A stretch of DNA of 64,000 nucleotides from Kumtagia sp963839725 (lineage in GTDB: Bacteria > Pseudomonadota > Alphaproteobacteria > Rhizobiales > Rhizobiaceae). The notes below the pieces were generated by a model, which did not search any database, had not been told where the DNA came from, and saw only the letters and a list, made by a program, of their open reading frames with translations. The stretch spans positions 21,833-85,832 of the forward strand of contig CAWIWT010000043.1 of NCBI GenBank assembly GCA_963839725.1, written 5' to 3'. Each line of letters starts with the position of its first letter. The stretch's first letter is position 1. Of this stretch, positions 26,844-35,014 are shown one piece after another. The position numbers were made by a program, and so were the translations under genes.

Positions 26844-27602
26844 ATGAGTTCCATTGCGCTCGGCTTCGTTGCATTTGGCTGCCTATTTTCAGCGGCTCTC
26901 GTTGGCGTATTCGCACAATACCGGCTGCCGGACGAGCATTTAGCTTCAGAGTCAAAGGATGCCATAAAACTTGCGACAGCTGTGATTGGAACGCTGTCAG
27001 CGCTCGCGCTGGGCTTGCTGATCTCGTCCGCAAAATCCGCGCATGAGACAGCAGAGGGCGAGGTCAGGACCGCAGCGGCACACCTTGTGTTGATTGATCG
27101 AGTGCTTGCTCGCTATGGAGCCGAGACGGGCCCCGCTCGTCAGATAGTTCGCGAACTTGTTAGCCAGCGTCTCCAGCAAAGCTGGGGCGACACGGGAAAT
27201 GTCGCACCTCCCGAAGTTGCGTTCGGTGAGGGTGGGATCGAGCAGATGCAAGAGTTTCTGCGCACCTTGACGCCTGCTACGGAAAGCCAAAAATTATTGA
27301 GAGGCCAGGCGCTGGAGCTCAGTAACAAGATCGCGGAAGACAACTGGGCAATGATGGAAGCTGAAGATGAAGGCCTCCCGGCAGCGTTTCTAATAATATT
27401 GATACTTTGGCTGAGCCTGCTGTTTGCAACTTTTGGGCTGCTAGCGCCGCGAAATGTGACAGTTGTGGGGGTCCTGTGCTTGTCCTCCTTGTCAGTTGCA
27501 GCAGCGATCTATTTGATCGCGGATATGTCCCACCCCTACCTAGGCCTCATTACAATCTCAGACGTGCCGTTGAAAACGGCACTGAACGTTATCGGCAAAT
27601 AG
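26844..27602 (+). CDS. DUF4239 (bestrophin-like) membrane protein
   Basis: The 252-residue protein has two N-terminal helices (about residues 5-25 and 42-62), a soluble helical middle (about 63-175) and two C-terminal helices (about 180-225). This layout, with the GTLSALALGLLISSAKSAHE stretch, is the DUF4239 pattern, a family distantly related to bestrophin channels. The function is unknown. It has no clear operon partners. Confidence 0.7.
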   Translation: MSSIALGFVAFGCLFSAALVGVFAQYRLPDEHLASESKDAIKLATAVIGTLSALALGLLISSAKSAHETAEGEVRTAAAHLVLIDRVLARYGAETGPARQIVRELVSQRLQQSWGDTGNVAPPEVAFGEGGIEQMQEFLRTLTPATESQKLLRGQALELSNKIAEDNWAMMEAEDEGLPAAFLIILILWLSLLFATFGLLAPRNVTVVGVLCLSSLSVAAAIYLIADMSHPYLGLITISDVPLKTALNVIGK

Positions 27603-27901
27603 TCCAGGTCATTCCGCAACTTCAAGGTCGGTACTATGCAGGCTCGTTGAGCGAAGTGTCCCGCATGTTCGTCGTATCAAATCTTAGGCGGCAGCGATGT
27701 CCGCTTCGGGCTCGCGCATCTCATCGCTTGTATGACCGCTATGCGGCGCAAAGCTGCCCACCACTTCGCGGCGGGCGCAAGTCAGCTACCGGGCCGCAAG
27801 CAGACTAGCAGCTTATGGCAATCAAGAGGTGAGAGCGGACGTTCTGACGATAAAGCATCGGCTCCGTTCCTTGGAGCAAAGGGAACTGGCTAACAAGTTT
27901 G

Positions 27902-29329
27902 TCACCTACTCACTGGCTTTGATGCTGGCGCGATATTTTGGTTAAAGCGGAAGACATTGTCGGGATCGTACTTCGCCTTGATGGCGGCCAACCGTTCGAA
28001 ATTATCGCCGTAGGTTTGCCGCACCAGTCTCTCACCATCGTCTCCCATTCCAGGAAAGCTGAGATAGATGCGGCCATCCTGGGAGTGGGGCATCATTCGT
28101 TGCCAGAAGTTCCGAGTCCAGGTGATGTTCGCTTCATCATCGCCGGCATCGCGCCAGATGGAATCGATGGAAAACATGTAGGGCATCGATCTGTCGCCGA
28201 AGGCTGTGTCTGAAGCACCGACACGAGCCGTTGCGCCACCGAAATTCCAGATCGAAGACAGGGTGTTGGGCGACGGCGGGCTGGCGTTACCCTCGAGGAT
28301 CAAGTCGATTACGTTGTCGCCAAGGCCACTGAGATAGTGACTTTTCCAGTAACAGCGGAACCCACCGAAGGGGATGAGCGTGTCGAACAACTTCTGTACC
28401 GCGCAATAGTCTATCTGATCCGAGAAGTCGGCCACGAGGTCTCCCTGCTCGCGCAATGGCTGCAGGAGGGCTTCACCCTCGGCGGCATCCCCGGCATACA
28501 CCGCAGCAATCGTGTAAACACGCTTTCCCCATGCGGAAGTTGGGAATGCTGCGTCATGCGGAACGGTTGAAAATTCCACCAGCGAGCCCACGCGGTCGTT
28601 CTTGTCGGCAAGAAAGTCGCGCCAGAAGCGGATCGGTCCGCTCCCCGCTTCAATGGGATAGATCGGCGCACAGAACATCACTTTTGGACCGACCGGGTGT
28701 AAGGCGAATTCAAACGACGTCACCACCCCGAAGTTGCCGCCACCGCCTTTCAGTGCCCACAACAGGTCGGCGTTTTCATTCGCGCTGGCATGTACGATGC
28801 TGCCGTTGGCGACAACGACGTCGGCGGAGACAAGATTGTCGATGCAAAGACCATGACGGCTTCGGAGCCAGCCGATACCGCCGCTGAGCGTCAGTCCGGC
28901 AACCCCCGTATCCGAAATCAATCCACCGGGCGTCGCAAGTCCGAAGGCCTGTGTCTCGTGGTCTACATCGCCCCATGTTGCACCGCCGCCAACCCAGGCT
29001 GATCCCCGCTGAGCGTCAACCCGCACATCATGCATACGAGAGAGATCAATCATGACGCTGCCGGCGCCGACAGCGTGTCCAGCGACATTGTGGCCGCCAC
29101 CACGGATCGATACCGCCAAACCGTGATCGCGAGCAAAGTTTACGGCCGTGGCAACGTCGGCCGCTCCGCTGGCCCGAACAATGACAGCGGGGCGCCTGTC
29201 TATCATAGCGTTCCAGACAGCACGGGCGGCATCATATTCCGTATCACCGGATACAATGACCTTTCCTCGAACCGAACTGCGCAAGCGCTGCAAAGCGGCT
29301 TCGGGAACTTGCCGCAAGGAACCGTCCAT
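27902..29329 (-). CDS. FAD-linked oxidase (PCMH/berberine bridge enzyme type)
   Basis: The start is ATG 29329 (MDGSLRQVPEAALQRL), chosen for its GGAGG site; a TTG 13 codons upstream is the alternative. This gives 475 residues. The FAD-binding PCMH domain contains IRGGGHNVAGHAVGAG, where the His is expected to bind FAD covalently, and PGGLISDTGVAGLTLSGGIG, which lacks the Cys of bicovalent members. The C-terminal BBE domain ends LAAIKAKYDPDNVFRFNQNI. Relatives oxidise hydroxynicotine, alkaloids or sugars with O2; the substrate here is unknown. It is divergent from a GlxA-type regulator 124 bases away, which probably controls it. Confidence 0.85.
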   Translation of the reverse strand: MDGSLRQVPEAALQRLRSSVRGKVIVSGDTEYDAARAVWNAMIDRRPAVIVRASGAADVATAVNFARDHGLAVSIRGGGHNVAGHAVGAGSVMIDLSRMHDVRVDAQRGSAWVGGGATWGDVDHETQAFGLATPGGLISDTGVAGLTLSGGIGWLRSRHGLCIDNLVSADVVVANGSIVHASANENADLLWALKGGGGNFGVVTSFEFALHPVGPKVMFCAPIYPIEAGSGPIRFWRDFLADKNDRVGSLVEFSTVPHDAAFPTSAWGKRVYTIAAVYAGDAAEGEALLQPLREQGDLVADFSDQIDYCAVQKLFDTLIPFGGFRCYWKSHYLSGLGDNVIDLILEGNASPPSPNTLSSIWNFGGATARVGASDTAFGDRSMPYMFSIDSIWRDAGDDEANITWTRNFWQRMMPHSQDGRIYLSFPGMGDDGERLVRQTYGDNFERLAAIKAKYDPDNVFRFNQNIAPASKPVSR

Positions 29330-29453
29330 TATCTGCCTCCGCTGATCCGGCGAACTTGCCGCTTGCAAAGATTAGCTTGAAGGTACAACTCTGCCAGAGA
29401 CGGATTGCAGCAAAACAGGGCAAATGTGACAGCGCCAGACCGGAAGGCTCCAA

Positions 29454-30479
29454 ATGTCAGTGATCAGAGCCAAGCCCATCGTTGCGCTTCTCGCGGCAGC
29501 CGAAACATCGGCGTCGGTTCTGTATGGACTCTACGACGTGCTTTTTTCGGTCGGAATAGCCTATCCTGACATGACTACCGGCGAGACAGGCGACGCGCTG
29601 CTCGATGTGAAAATTGTAGCCGCCGAGAAGGCGCCTTTCCGGTGCTTCGGCAATATCCTCGTAGAGCCGCACGCTGCCATTGGAGAAGTCGATCGGGTCG
29701 ATGTTGCCGTTGTCTGTGACATGTACACACCAACCGACACCGTTCCGAACGGCCGTTACCTGCGCGAGATCAGTTGGCTCAAGCGCATGCATGCGAGCGG
29801 GTCGCTCGTTGGGTCGGTTTGCACAGGTTCCTTGATGCTGGCGGATGCCGGACTTCTGGACGGCCGCGAATGTGCGGCGCATTGGGCCTATCGAGATCTC
29901 ATTCGCGAACACTATGCCAAGGTAAAGTTCAACGAACGATCGATCCTCAACCTTACGGCAGAAGCCGAGGGCATAGTTACCGCAGGCGGCGTCACTGCCT
30001 GGCAGGACCTTGCCCTTCACCTCATTGCTCGACTTTGCGGCAAGGGACACGCGATAAAGACTGCCAAAGTCCATCTTTTGGCGGGACACGAAGACGGACA
30101 ATTGCCTTTCTCGGCAATGAATCGGCAAATCCAGAAAGGCGACGCGCTTATCGGCCGATGCCAAGAGTGGATTGCCGACAACTACTCGAGTTTGAATCCT
30201 GTCGCGGCAATGGCGAAACAATCAGGTCTCCAACAACGGACATTCGGTCGTCGTTTCCGGTCGGCTACTGGGTATCTGCCCATCGAGTACGTTCACGCGC
30301 TTCGTATCGAGGAAGCCAAGCAGATGTTCGAAACAGAAAGCGTGGCTATTGAAGAGGTCGGGTACAAGGTCGGGTACGAGGATCCGAGCTTTTTCAGGCG
30401 CCTTTTTAAGCGAAAGACAGGGCTAACACCGGCCGCCTACCGGCGGAAATTTCCGGCGTTTCAGAGGCCGCATATGTGA
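29454..30479 (+). CDS. GlxA-family transcriptional regulator (DJ-1/PfpI-like + AraC HTH)
   Basis: The 341-residue protein has an N-terminal DJ-1/PfpI-like domain (residues about 8-190, with GSVCTGSLMLADAGLLDGR carrying the nucleophile-elbow-like Cys) and a C-terminal double helix-turn-helix of the AraC type (about 225-330, ending EVGYKVGYEDPSFFRRLFKR). Such proteins are activators of catabolic genes. The gene is divergent from the FAD-linked oxidase, its most likely target. I found no copy of the TGCGG-N5-CGCA motif here. Confidence 0.88.
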   Translation: MSVIRAKPIVALLAAAETSASVLYGLYDVLFSVGIAYPDMTTGETGDALLDVKIVAAEKAPFRCFGNILVEPHAAIGEVDRVDVAVVCDMYTPTDTVPNGRYLREISWLKRMHASGSLVGSVCTGSLMLADAGLLDGRECAAHWAYRDLIREHYAKVKFNERSILNLTAEAEGIVTAGGVTAWQDLALHLIARLCGKGHAIKTAKVHLLAGHEDGQLPFSAMNRQIQKGDALIGRCQEWIADNYSSLNPVAAMAKQSGLQQRTFGRRFRSATGYLPIEYVHALRIEEAKQMFETESVAIEEVGYKVGYEDPSFFRRLFKRKTGLTPAAYRRKFPAFQRPHM

Positions 30480-30747
30480 AATTGATTGAGCATCGGAGGG
30501 ATTGGCTTCAACTCAACTTTTTCGTAGCGGATCAGTCTCCAACGTCGGCTTATGGCGCGCAACGTCTGCTTTTGGGCAGTGGCAAAGGCGCATTGAACGG
30601 CCGATTTGCGGCCTCGTTCGCTTGTGAGAGAGTGAGCGACCGCTATCGGCGGATAAGTTGAAAAAGTCGTTGTTGCTGTCGGTTTGAAGTCCTGATTCAG
30701 TGTTTCCGTGATCTGGAGGGCATGCCGATGATAGTGAGCGGACAGTG

Positions 30748-30984
30748 ATGCGGGGAACGCTGTTCTGCGAGTTCAGCATCGAGGGTCATGTGCCTGCCGA
30801 CCATCCGCTTCGTCGACCTGTCCGGTCTGCGCTCCCATCTGCGGCCATTCTATAGCGAGATCGGCAGGCCTTCGATCGATCCGGAACTGATGATCCGGAT
30901 GCTGATCGTAGGCTACTGCTTCGGCATCCGCTCGGAGCGGCGGCTGTGCGAACAGGTCCATCTCAATCTCGCCTATCGTTGGTT
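30748..30984 (+). pseudogene. IS1182-like transposase, N-terminal part
   Basis: From ATG 30748 the frame gives MRGTLFCEFSIEGHVPADHP. After a small deletion another frame continues FVDLSGLRSHLRPFYSEIGR and then DPELMIRMLIVGYCFGIRSE, ending at YRWF. This is the DUF772-type start of an IS1182/IS5-like transposase. The coding sequence is cut at about 30984 by an IS110-family element and resumes at about 32394 with CRHGLEGDVPDHSTFSK in frame. Confidence 0.8.
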
Positions 30985-32393
30985 TCTTTAGGCGGGCATG
31001 TGTCAACCTCTTTCTCTGTCGGGGTAGAACGAAGCGGCCGGACGAGTTCAGGCTTCTTTGCGTGCTCGGCACCGACGGTGCCGGCGGACAGGATGGGTTG
31101 AGAAGGATCGAACGGCCTAGCTCTGCCTCGCGATCGGACGGCGAATGCCGAACCGTCGCAACCAGCGATACGGGCTCGTCCGACCCTCGCACCCTCCCGG
31201 GCGCTCCGCTCCGCCGCGACGGCGGAACCTAAAGGTTCGATTGCTACATCGCGCTGGTCGCTACGCTGCGACTGCGGTGGTCGATCCGGCAGCACCTGAC
31301 CAGCGGAATTCGGTGCCATCGGTCCACATTCGATGCATGATGACGGCGAGCCTGCGGGCGAGAGCCACCTTCGCGACTTTCACGTTGCCTCGCTTCGCCA
31401 GCCGCATGGCCCATGACCTCAGAGAGGACCAGGAACCGTGATGGAAAAGAACGTGAGCTGCCTGGTAAAGGGCGGTGCGGACCATCTCATCACCACAGCG
31501 GCTGATGCGGCCGTCGAAGTCTGTCTGTCCGGAGCTGTAGCGCTTCGGCGTCAAGCCGAAGTGCGCTCCGACATCTCTTGATCTGGAAAATCGCTCAGGT
31601 GCGTCGACGCCGGTACGATAGGTCAGCGCCACAACTACTCCGACGCCGGGTATCGTCATCAGCCGACGACAAACTGGATCGCGCCGCGCCAGCTGTCGGC
31701 ACATACGATCGAGGCACTCAAATGCTTCGATCATCGTCTGGCGAACGCGCAGCATAGGCTCTGTGATCGCTGATAGGATCGGGTGATCCGCTACGAGCTC
31801 CAGGACGCGCTCCTCGAACGCCCGGCGCGTGACGATTCCGATCCGAAGCCCGAACACCTTCAGCGACCCACGCACGGCGTTCTCGATGTCGTGCGCCTTA
31901 TTCAAGAGTTGCTGGCGATTGACCAGCGCCATGCGAACTTGCTGCGCTTCCTCGCTCTTGATGTGGACCTGCCTAAACCATCCAAGTCGGAGAAGGTGAG
32001 CGATACCTCGCGCGTCGTTGCGGTCAGTCTTGTTCCTCATCGCGCTGAGACCTGCCTTCACATGCCGACATTCGAGACAGATTGCTGGATATCCAGCTTC
32101 TCGCAGCGCGCTATAAATCCATGCCGACGTTGGGCCAGCTTCCAAGCCGACGCGCTTGAAAGGTTGACCGAACCTCCTCAGCAGATCCGTGATAACCGTC
32201 GGCTCGGCTTCTACCTTCCGTTCGAGCAAGACGTCTCCGGTGTCATTGACGATGCAGACGTTCACCGTATCCAGTGACACATCCAGGCCAGCAAAATAGT
32301 CCATCATCCTCTCCATGGCAGATGTTGCGGTTCAAGTCGCACAGTGCAGTCTCGCCCCAGCGCGACCGCCCGCCTACTCCATTCTGCCGGCAC
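30985..32393. mobile_element. IS110-family element inserted in the IS1182-like transposase
   Basis: The limits are inferred from the host reading frame: joining 30984 to 32394 restores TGG TTC TGC CGG (WFCR) in the IS1182-like gene. The inserted 1.4 kb carries one complete IS110-family transposase on the minus strand. IS110 elements usually lack clear inverted repeats, so the exact ends may be off by a base or two. Confidence 0.75.
31261..32304 (-). CDS. IS110-family transposase (complete)
   Basis: The start is set at MDYFAGLDVSLDTVNV, with GGAGAGG just before; a frame-internal ATG four codons upstream is weaker. The 347-residue protein has the N-terminal DEDD RuvC-like domain (GLDVSLDT, GLEAGPTSAW, KTDRNDARGIAHLLR) and a C-terminal transposase_20 domain (MTIPGVGVVVALTYRTGVDA, the LTPKRYSSG region and the final VALARRLAVIMHRMW). 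All the usual motifs are present, so it may be active. It lies in the element at 30985-32393. Confidence 0.92.
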   Translation of the reverse strand: MDYFAGLDVSLDTVNVCIVNDTGDVLLERKVEAEPTVITDLLRRFGQPFKRVGLEAGPTSAWIYSALREAGYPAICLECRHVKAGLSAMRNKTDRNDARGIAHLLRLGWFRQVHIKSEEAQQVRMALVNRQQLLNKAHDIENAVRGSLKVFGLRIGIVTRRAFEERVLELVADHPILSAITEPMLRVRQTMIEAFECLDRMCRQLARRDPVCRRLMTIPGVGVVVALTYRTGVDAPERFSRSRDVGAHFGLTPKRYSSGQTDFDGRISRCGDEMVRTALYQAAHVLFHHGSWSSLRSWAMRLAKRGNVKVAKVALARRLAVIMHRMWTDGTEFRWSGAAGSTTAVAA

Positions 32394-32763
32394 GGGCTGG
32401 AAGGCGATGTGCCTGACCACTCGACCTTCTCGAAGAATCGGCATGGCCGCTTCCGCGATGGCGATCTACTGCGCGAGCTCGCTGCTGTCCGAACGCGCCC
32501 GCCCGCAAGATCTTGCACTCCGTCCACGAAGGTGCGCGTGACATGGCCCGCGATATCGCCACCACCGACGCCTACGTCACTTTCCGACGGGAGCGAAAGA
32601 AGGTCGAGATGCTGTTTGCGCATCTCAAGCGCATCCTGAAGCTCGGCCGCCTGCGACTACGAAGACCTAACAGCGCCCGAGACGAGTTCCATCTGGCAGC
32701 CACAGCTCAAACCTCCGCAAATTCGCAAAAATCATTCCGGTCCCAATAGCGAACCCGGCATGA
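32394..32763 (+). pseudogene. IS1182-like transposase, C-terminal part (internally deleted, frameshifted)
   Basis: The sequence continues the host transposase with CRHGLEGDVPDHSTFSKNRH and RFRDGDLLREL, then jumps over the missing central region. In another frame it resumes as RKILHSVHEGARDMARDI, RRERKKVEMLFAHLKRILKL and RDEFHLAATAQ. A further one-base shift near 32.705 kb leads into NLRKFAKIIPVPIANPA, the expected end. The copy is dead. Confidence 0.78.
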
Positions 32764-33031
32764 GAAGGGCCGCGCATCGACGCGCCCAAAATCGCCGACC
32801 CAATCCCGCAACCACGCGCGCCGGCTATTTCGGCTGTGTGGGACTTGGCAACTGCCTCTCGCGCGTCCTGAGTCATCTCTGTGGCGCTGAGGGCCATTCT
32901 AGGCGTGGACAGCAGCGCGAAGCTTGTTCGAACTGAACTCTATCGAAGGCTGAGCCAATTGTGTTTGCCGACCGGACCGAAAAAGTGTTCAAGTTGGTTG
33001 GCGGGGGCGATTAAATCGTCGTGGAGAAAAA

Positions 33032-33349
33032 ATGCCTTCAGTCGCCGTACTTGAGCGCAATGATTCGCCTATCGATCGTTCGCTATTTGAGCGCGTTCGC
33101 GAGAGTGGACAGGCCGCGGCCACAATAGCGGAGAGGCTTCCGGCAATCCTAGCAGACCCAGCTTTGTCGATTGACGCGCTTTACAAGCTCATCGTCGGCA
33201 TTGACACGCGCCGCACCGAAAGCGAACGGATCGTGCAGGAAGCAGAAAATGCCGAAAATCCGCGCCTACTGTCGCTAGCCCAGCAGATCGAAAGGTTGTG
33301 GGCTACCCTTGCTTCGAAGGTCACGGCACGAGTTCAACGAAATCATTGA
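33032..33349 (+). CDS. Hypothetical helical protein (105 aa)
   Basis: The 105-residue protein follows a GGAG ribosome site. It is predicted all-helical from its composition (MPSVAVLERNDSPIDRSLFE at the start, then SIDALYKLIVGIDTRRTESE). No signal peptide, membrane helix or known motif is visible. It lies between transposon debris and the BMP importer, on the same strand as the latter but about 470 bases away. The function is unknown. Confidence 0.45.
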   Translation: MPSVAVLERNDSPIDRSLFERVRESGQAAATIAERLPAILADPALSIDALYKLIVGIDTRRTESERIVQEAENAENPRLLSLAQQIERLWATLASKVTARVQRNH

Positions 33350-33815
33350 GCACCCCCGCAGCGCCAACTCGTCGCCGTCCTCAATAGATATCCTTGCGGG
33401 CACGGATCGATGTTGTTGCTCCGACAACGCCGGTCCGATCTCTATGCGACAGTGATCGGGGCCCCTTCATTGTCACCGTTCACAGCTCGGACGGCAAGAC
33501 GACCGGCAAGATCCGGCGTTGCGAAGGCGAAGTCGAGCTGTCGGGACGCCTTGGCACGCAGAAGCCACGGCGATAGGTCGGCACGTTAACGCTGCCTTCA
33601 GGCAGTTCTGCCGGCCATCGACAGGGCCGCAGGCACACCAGGCCCGCTTCCTTGAGCATATCCTCTCCGCCCCCTTGACCGGCAGATCGACCTCCTTCGG
33701 AGCTACGGCTCAAAGGGGTAGCGATTGCCCGAGTCCGTGATTTCGCTTAACGTTGACCAAACGATAAAGCAGGGCAGGATAACCCTGAACCTGTGGCAAC
33801 CAGAGGGGGTTAAGA
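33350..33815. other. Leader region of the BMP importer, no gene recognised
   Basis: The first 400 bases contain only short overlapping ORFs with no familiar sequence. The last 50 bases form a structured leader candidate, described separately. Confidence 0.35.
33770..33811 (+). promoter_or_regulatory. Candidate structured leader over the ribosome site of the BMP binding protein gene
   Basis: Just before the ATG at 33816 a hairpin CAGGG-N8-CCCTG (33770-33787) is followed by a second fold. In it AACC (33788-33791) can pair with GGTT (33808-33811), with an inner TGG-CAA-CCA hairpin (33794-33802). The second fold would enclose the AGAGGGGG ribosome site, so it could control translation. I cannot match it to a named riboswitch. 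Confidence 0.3.
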
Positions 33816-34853
33816 ATGCCTAAGAATAAGCTCATTACCGCATTTTCCGATTTGTCGCGCAGGGAGATGCTGAGGGCCGCCGGCGTGGGTGCAGCGCTCG
33901 TTGCTGCATCGGCCCTTCCGACCAGACTTCTCGCTCAGGAGAAGCTGAAGGTGGCCGCCATATATACGGTGCCCGTCGAGCAGCAATGGGTGAGCCGGAT
34001 CCACAAGGCCGCCAACGCGGCCAAGGAACGCGGCGAGATCGAGTATGTCTATTCCGAAAAGGTATCCAATACCGACTATGAGCGCGTGATGCGCGAATAT
34101 TGCGAAGCGGGTCACAAGCTAATCGTGGGCGAGGTATTCGGCGTGGAGGATGCAGCCCGCACTGTCGCTAAGGACTACCCGGAGACGGCTTTCCTGATGG
34201 GCTCGAGCTTCAAGCCTGATCCGGGCGTGGGCAATTTTTCCGTGTTCGACAACTACATCCAGGATGCGTCCTATCTTTCGGGCATCATCGCGGGCGCGAT
34301 GACCAAGTCGAAGAAAATCGGCATGGTCGGAGGCTATCCTATCCCGGAGGTCAACCGGCTGATGAATGCGTTCGTGGCGGGCGTGAAGGAAACTGCGCCC
34401 GACACCAAATTCCAGGTTGCCTTCATCGGATCCTGGTTCGACCCGCCGAAGGCCAAGGAGACGGCGTTCGCCCAGATCGACGGCGGCGCGGACCTGCTTT
34501 ATGCAGAGCGCTTCGGGGTTTCGGACGCGGCCAAGGAGAAGGGCGTGCTTGCCGTCGGCAACGTCATTGACACGCAGGCGGACTATCCCGAAACCGTCGT
34601 CGCCTCGGCGCTCTGGCACTTCGAGCCGACGCTCGACAAGGCGATCGCCGAGGTCAAGGCAGGGACCTTCAAGGCGGAGGACTATGGCATCTACTCATTT
34701 ATGAAGGCGGGCGGCTGCTCGCTGGCGGCGCTAGGAACATTCGAGGGCAAAGTGCCGGCCGAGATCGTCGCGAAGGTCGCCGAGAAGGAAAAGGCCATCA
34801 AGGACGGTTCCTTCACGGTCGAGATCAACGACGCAGAGCCGAAATCGAGTTAA
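33816..34853 (+). CDS. BMP-family ABC transporter substrate-binding protein
   Basis: The 345-residue protein has a twin-arginine-like leader (LSRREMLRAAGVGAALVAAS, cleavage near residue 40). A basic-membrane-protein (Bmp/PnrA-like) fold follows: KLKVAAIYTVPVEQQWVSRI, SNTDYERVMREYCEAGH, FSVFDNYIQDASYLSGIIAG and KIGMVGGYPIPEVNRLMNAF. Bmp proteins typically bind nucleosides or related purines; relatives also bind other small molecules. It is the first gene of a four-gene importer operon that is complete in this window. A strong AGAGGGGG ribosome site lies in a possible hairpin. Confidence 0.9.
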   Translation: MPKNKLITAFSDLSRREMLRAAGVGAALVAASALPTRLLAQEKLKVAAIYTVPVEQQWVSRIHKAANAAKERGEIEYVYSEKVSNTDYERVMREYCEAGHKLIVGEVFGVEDAARTVAKDYPETAFLMGSSFKPDPGVGNFSVFDNYIQDASYLSGIIAGAMTKSKKIGMVGGYPIPEVNRLMNAFVAGVKETAPDTKFQVAFIGSWFDPPKAKETAFAQIDGGADLLYAERFGVSDAAKEKGVLAVGNVIDTQADYPETVVASALWHFEPTLDKAIAEVKAGTFKAEDYGIYSFMKAGGCSLAALGTFEGKVPAEIVAKVAEKEKAIKDGSFTVEINDAEPKSS

Positions 34854-34860
34854 CGCCAAT

Positions 34861-34980
34861 TCCCTCTCCCGTTTGCGGGCATCGCGTTGGATTATTCCCC
34901 TCACGGCCTCGCTGCGCTCGGCACCTCTCCCCTATTTGGCTGGGAAGAGGAAAGGGGCGCGAGGGCCGCTGCCAAAGGGA
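34861..34980. repeat. Intergenic mosaic palindrome in the BMP operon (copy 1)
   Basis: This gap between the binding protein and ATPase genes is rich in CTCTCCC, GGGAAGAGG and AAAGGGGCG blocks that can fold back on each other (ACCTCTCCCC near 34921 with GGGAAGAGG near 34941). It resembles the RIME-type intergenic mosaic repeats common in rhizobia. It may trim or stabilise the operon mRNA. Confidence 0.45.
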
Positions 34981-35014
34981 AATCGCCGGGATCCGACATG
35001 GTGCATAGTCCAAG

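Noticed and set aside
33770..33811. A named purine or xanthine riboswitch
   Set aside because: I could not match the conserved bases of any known class from memory, so only a structured leader candidate is listed.
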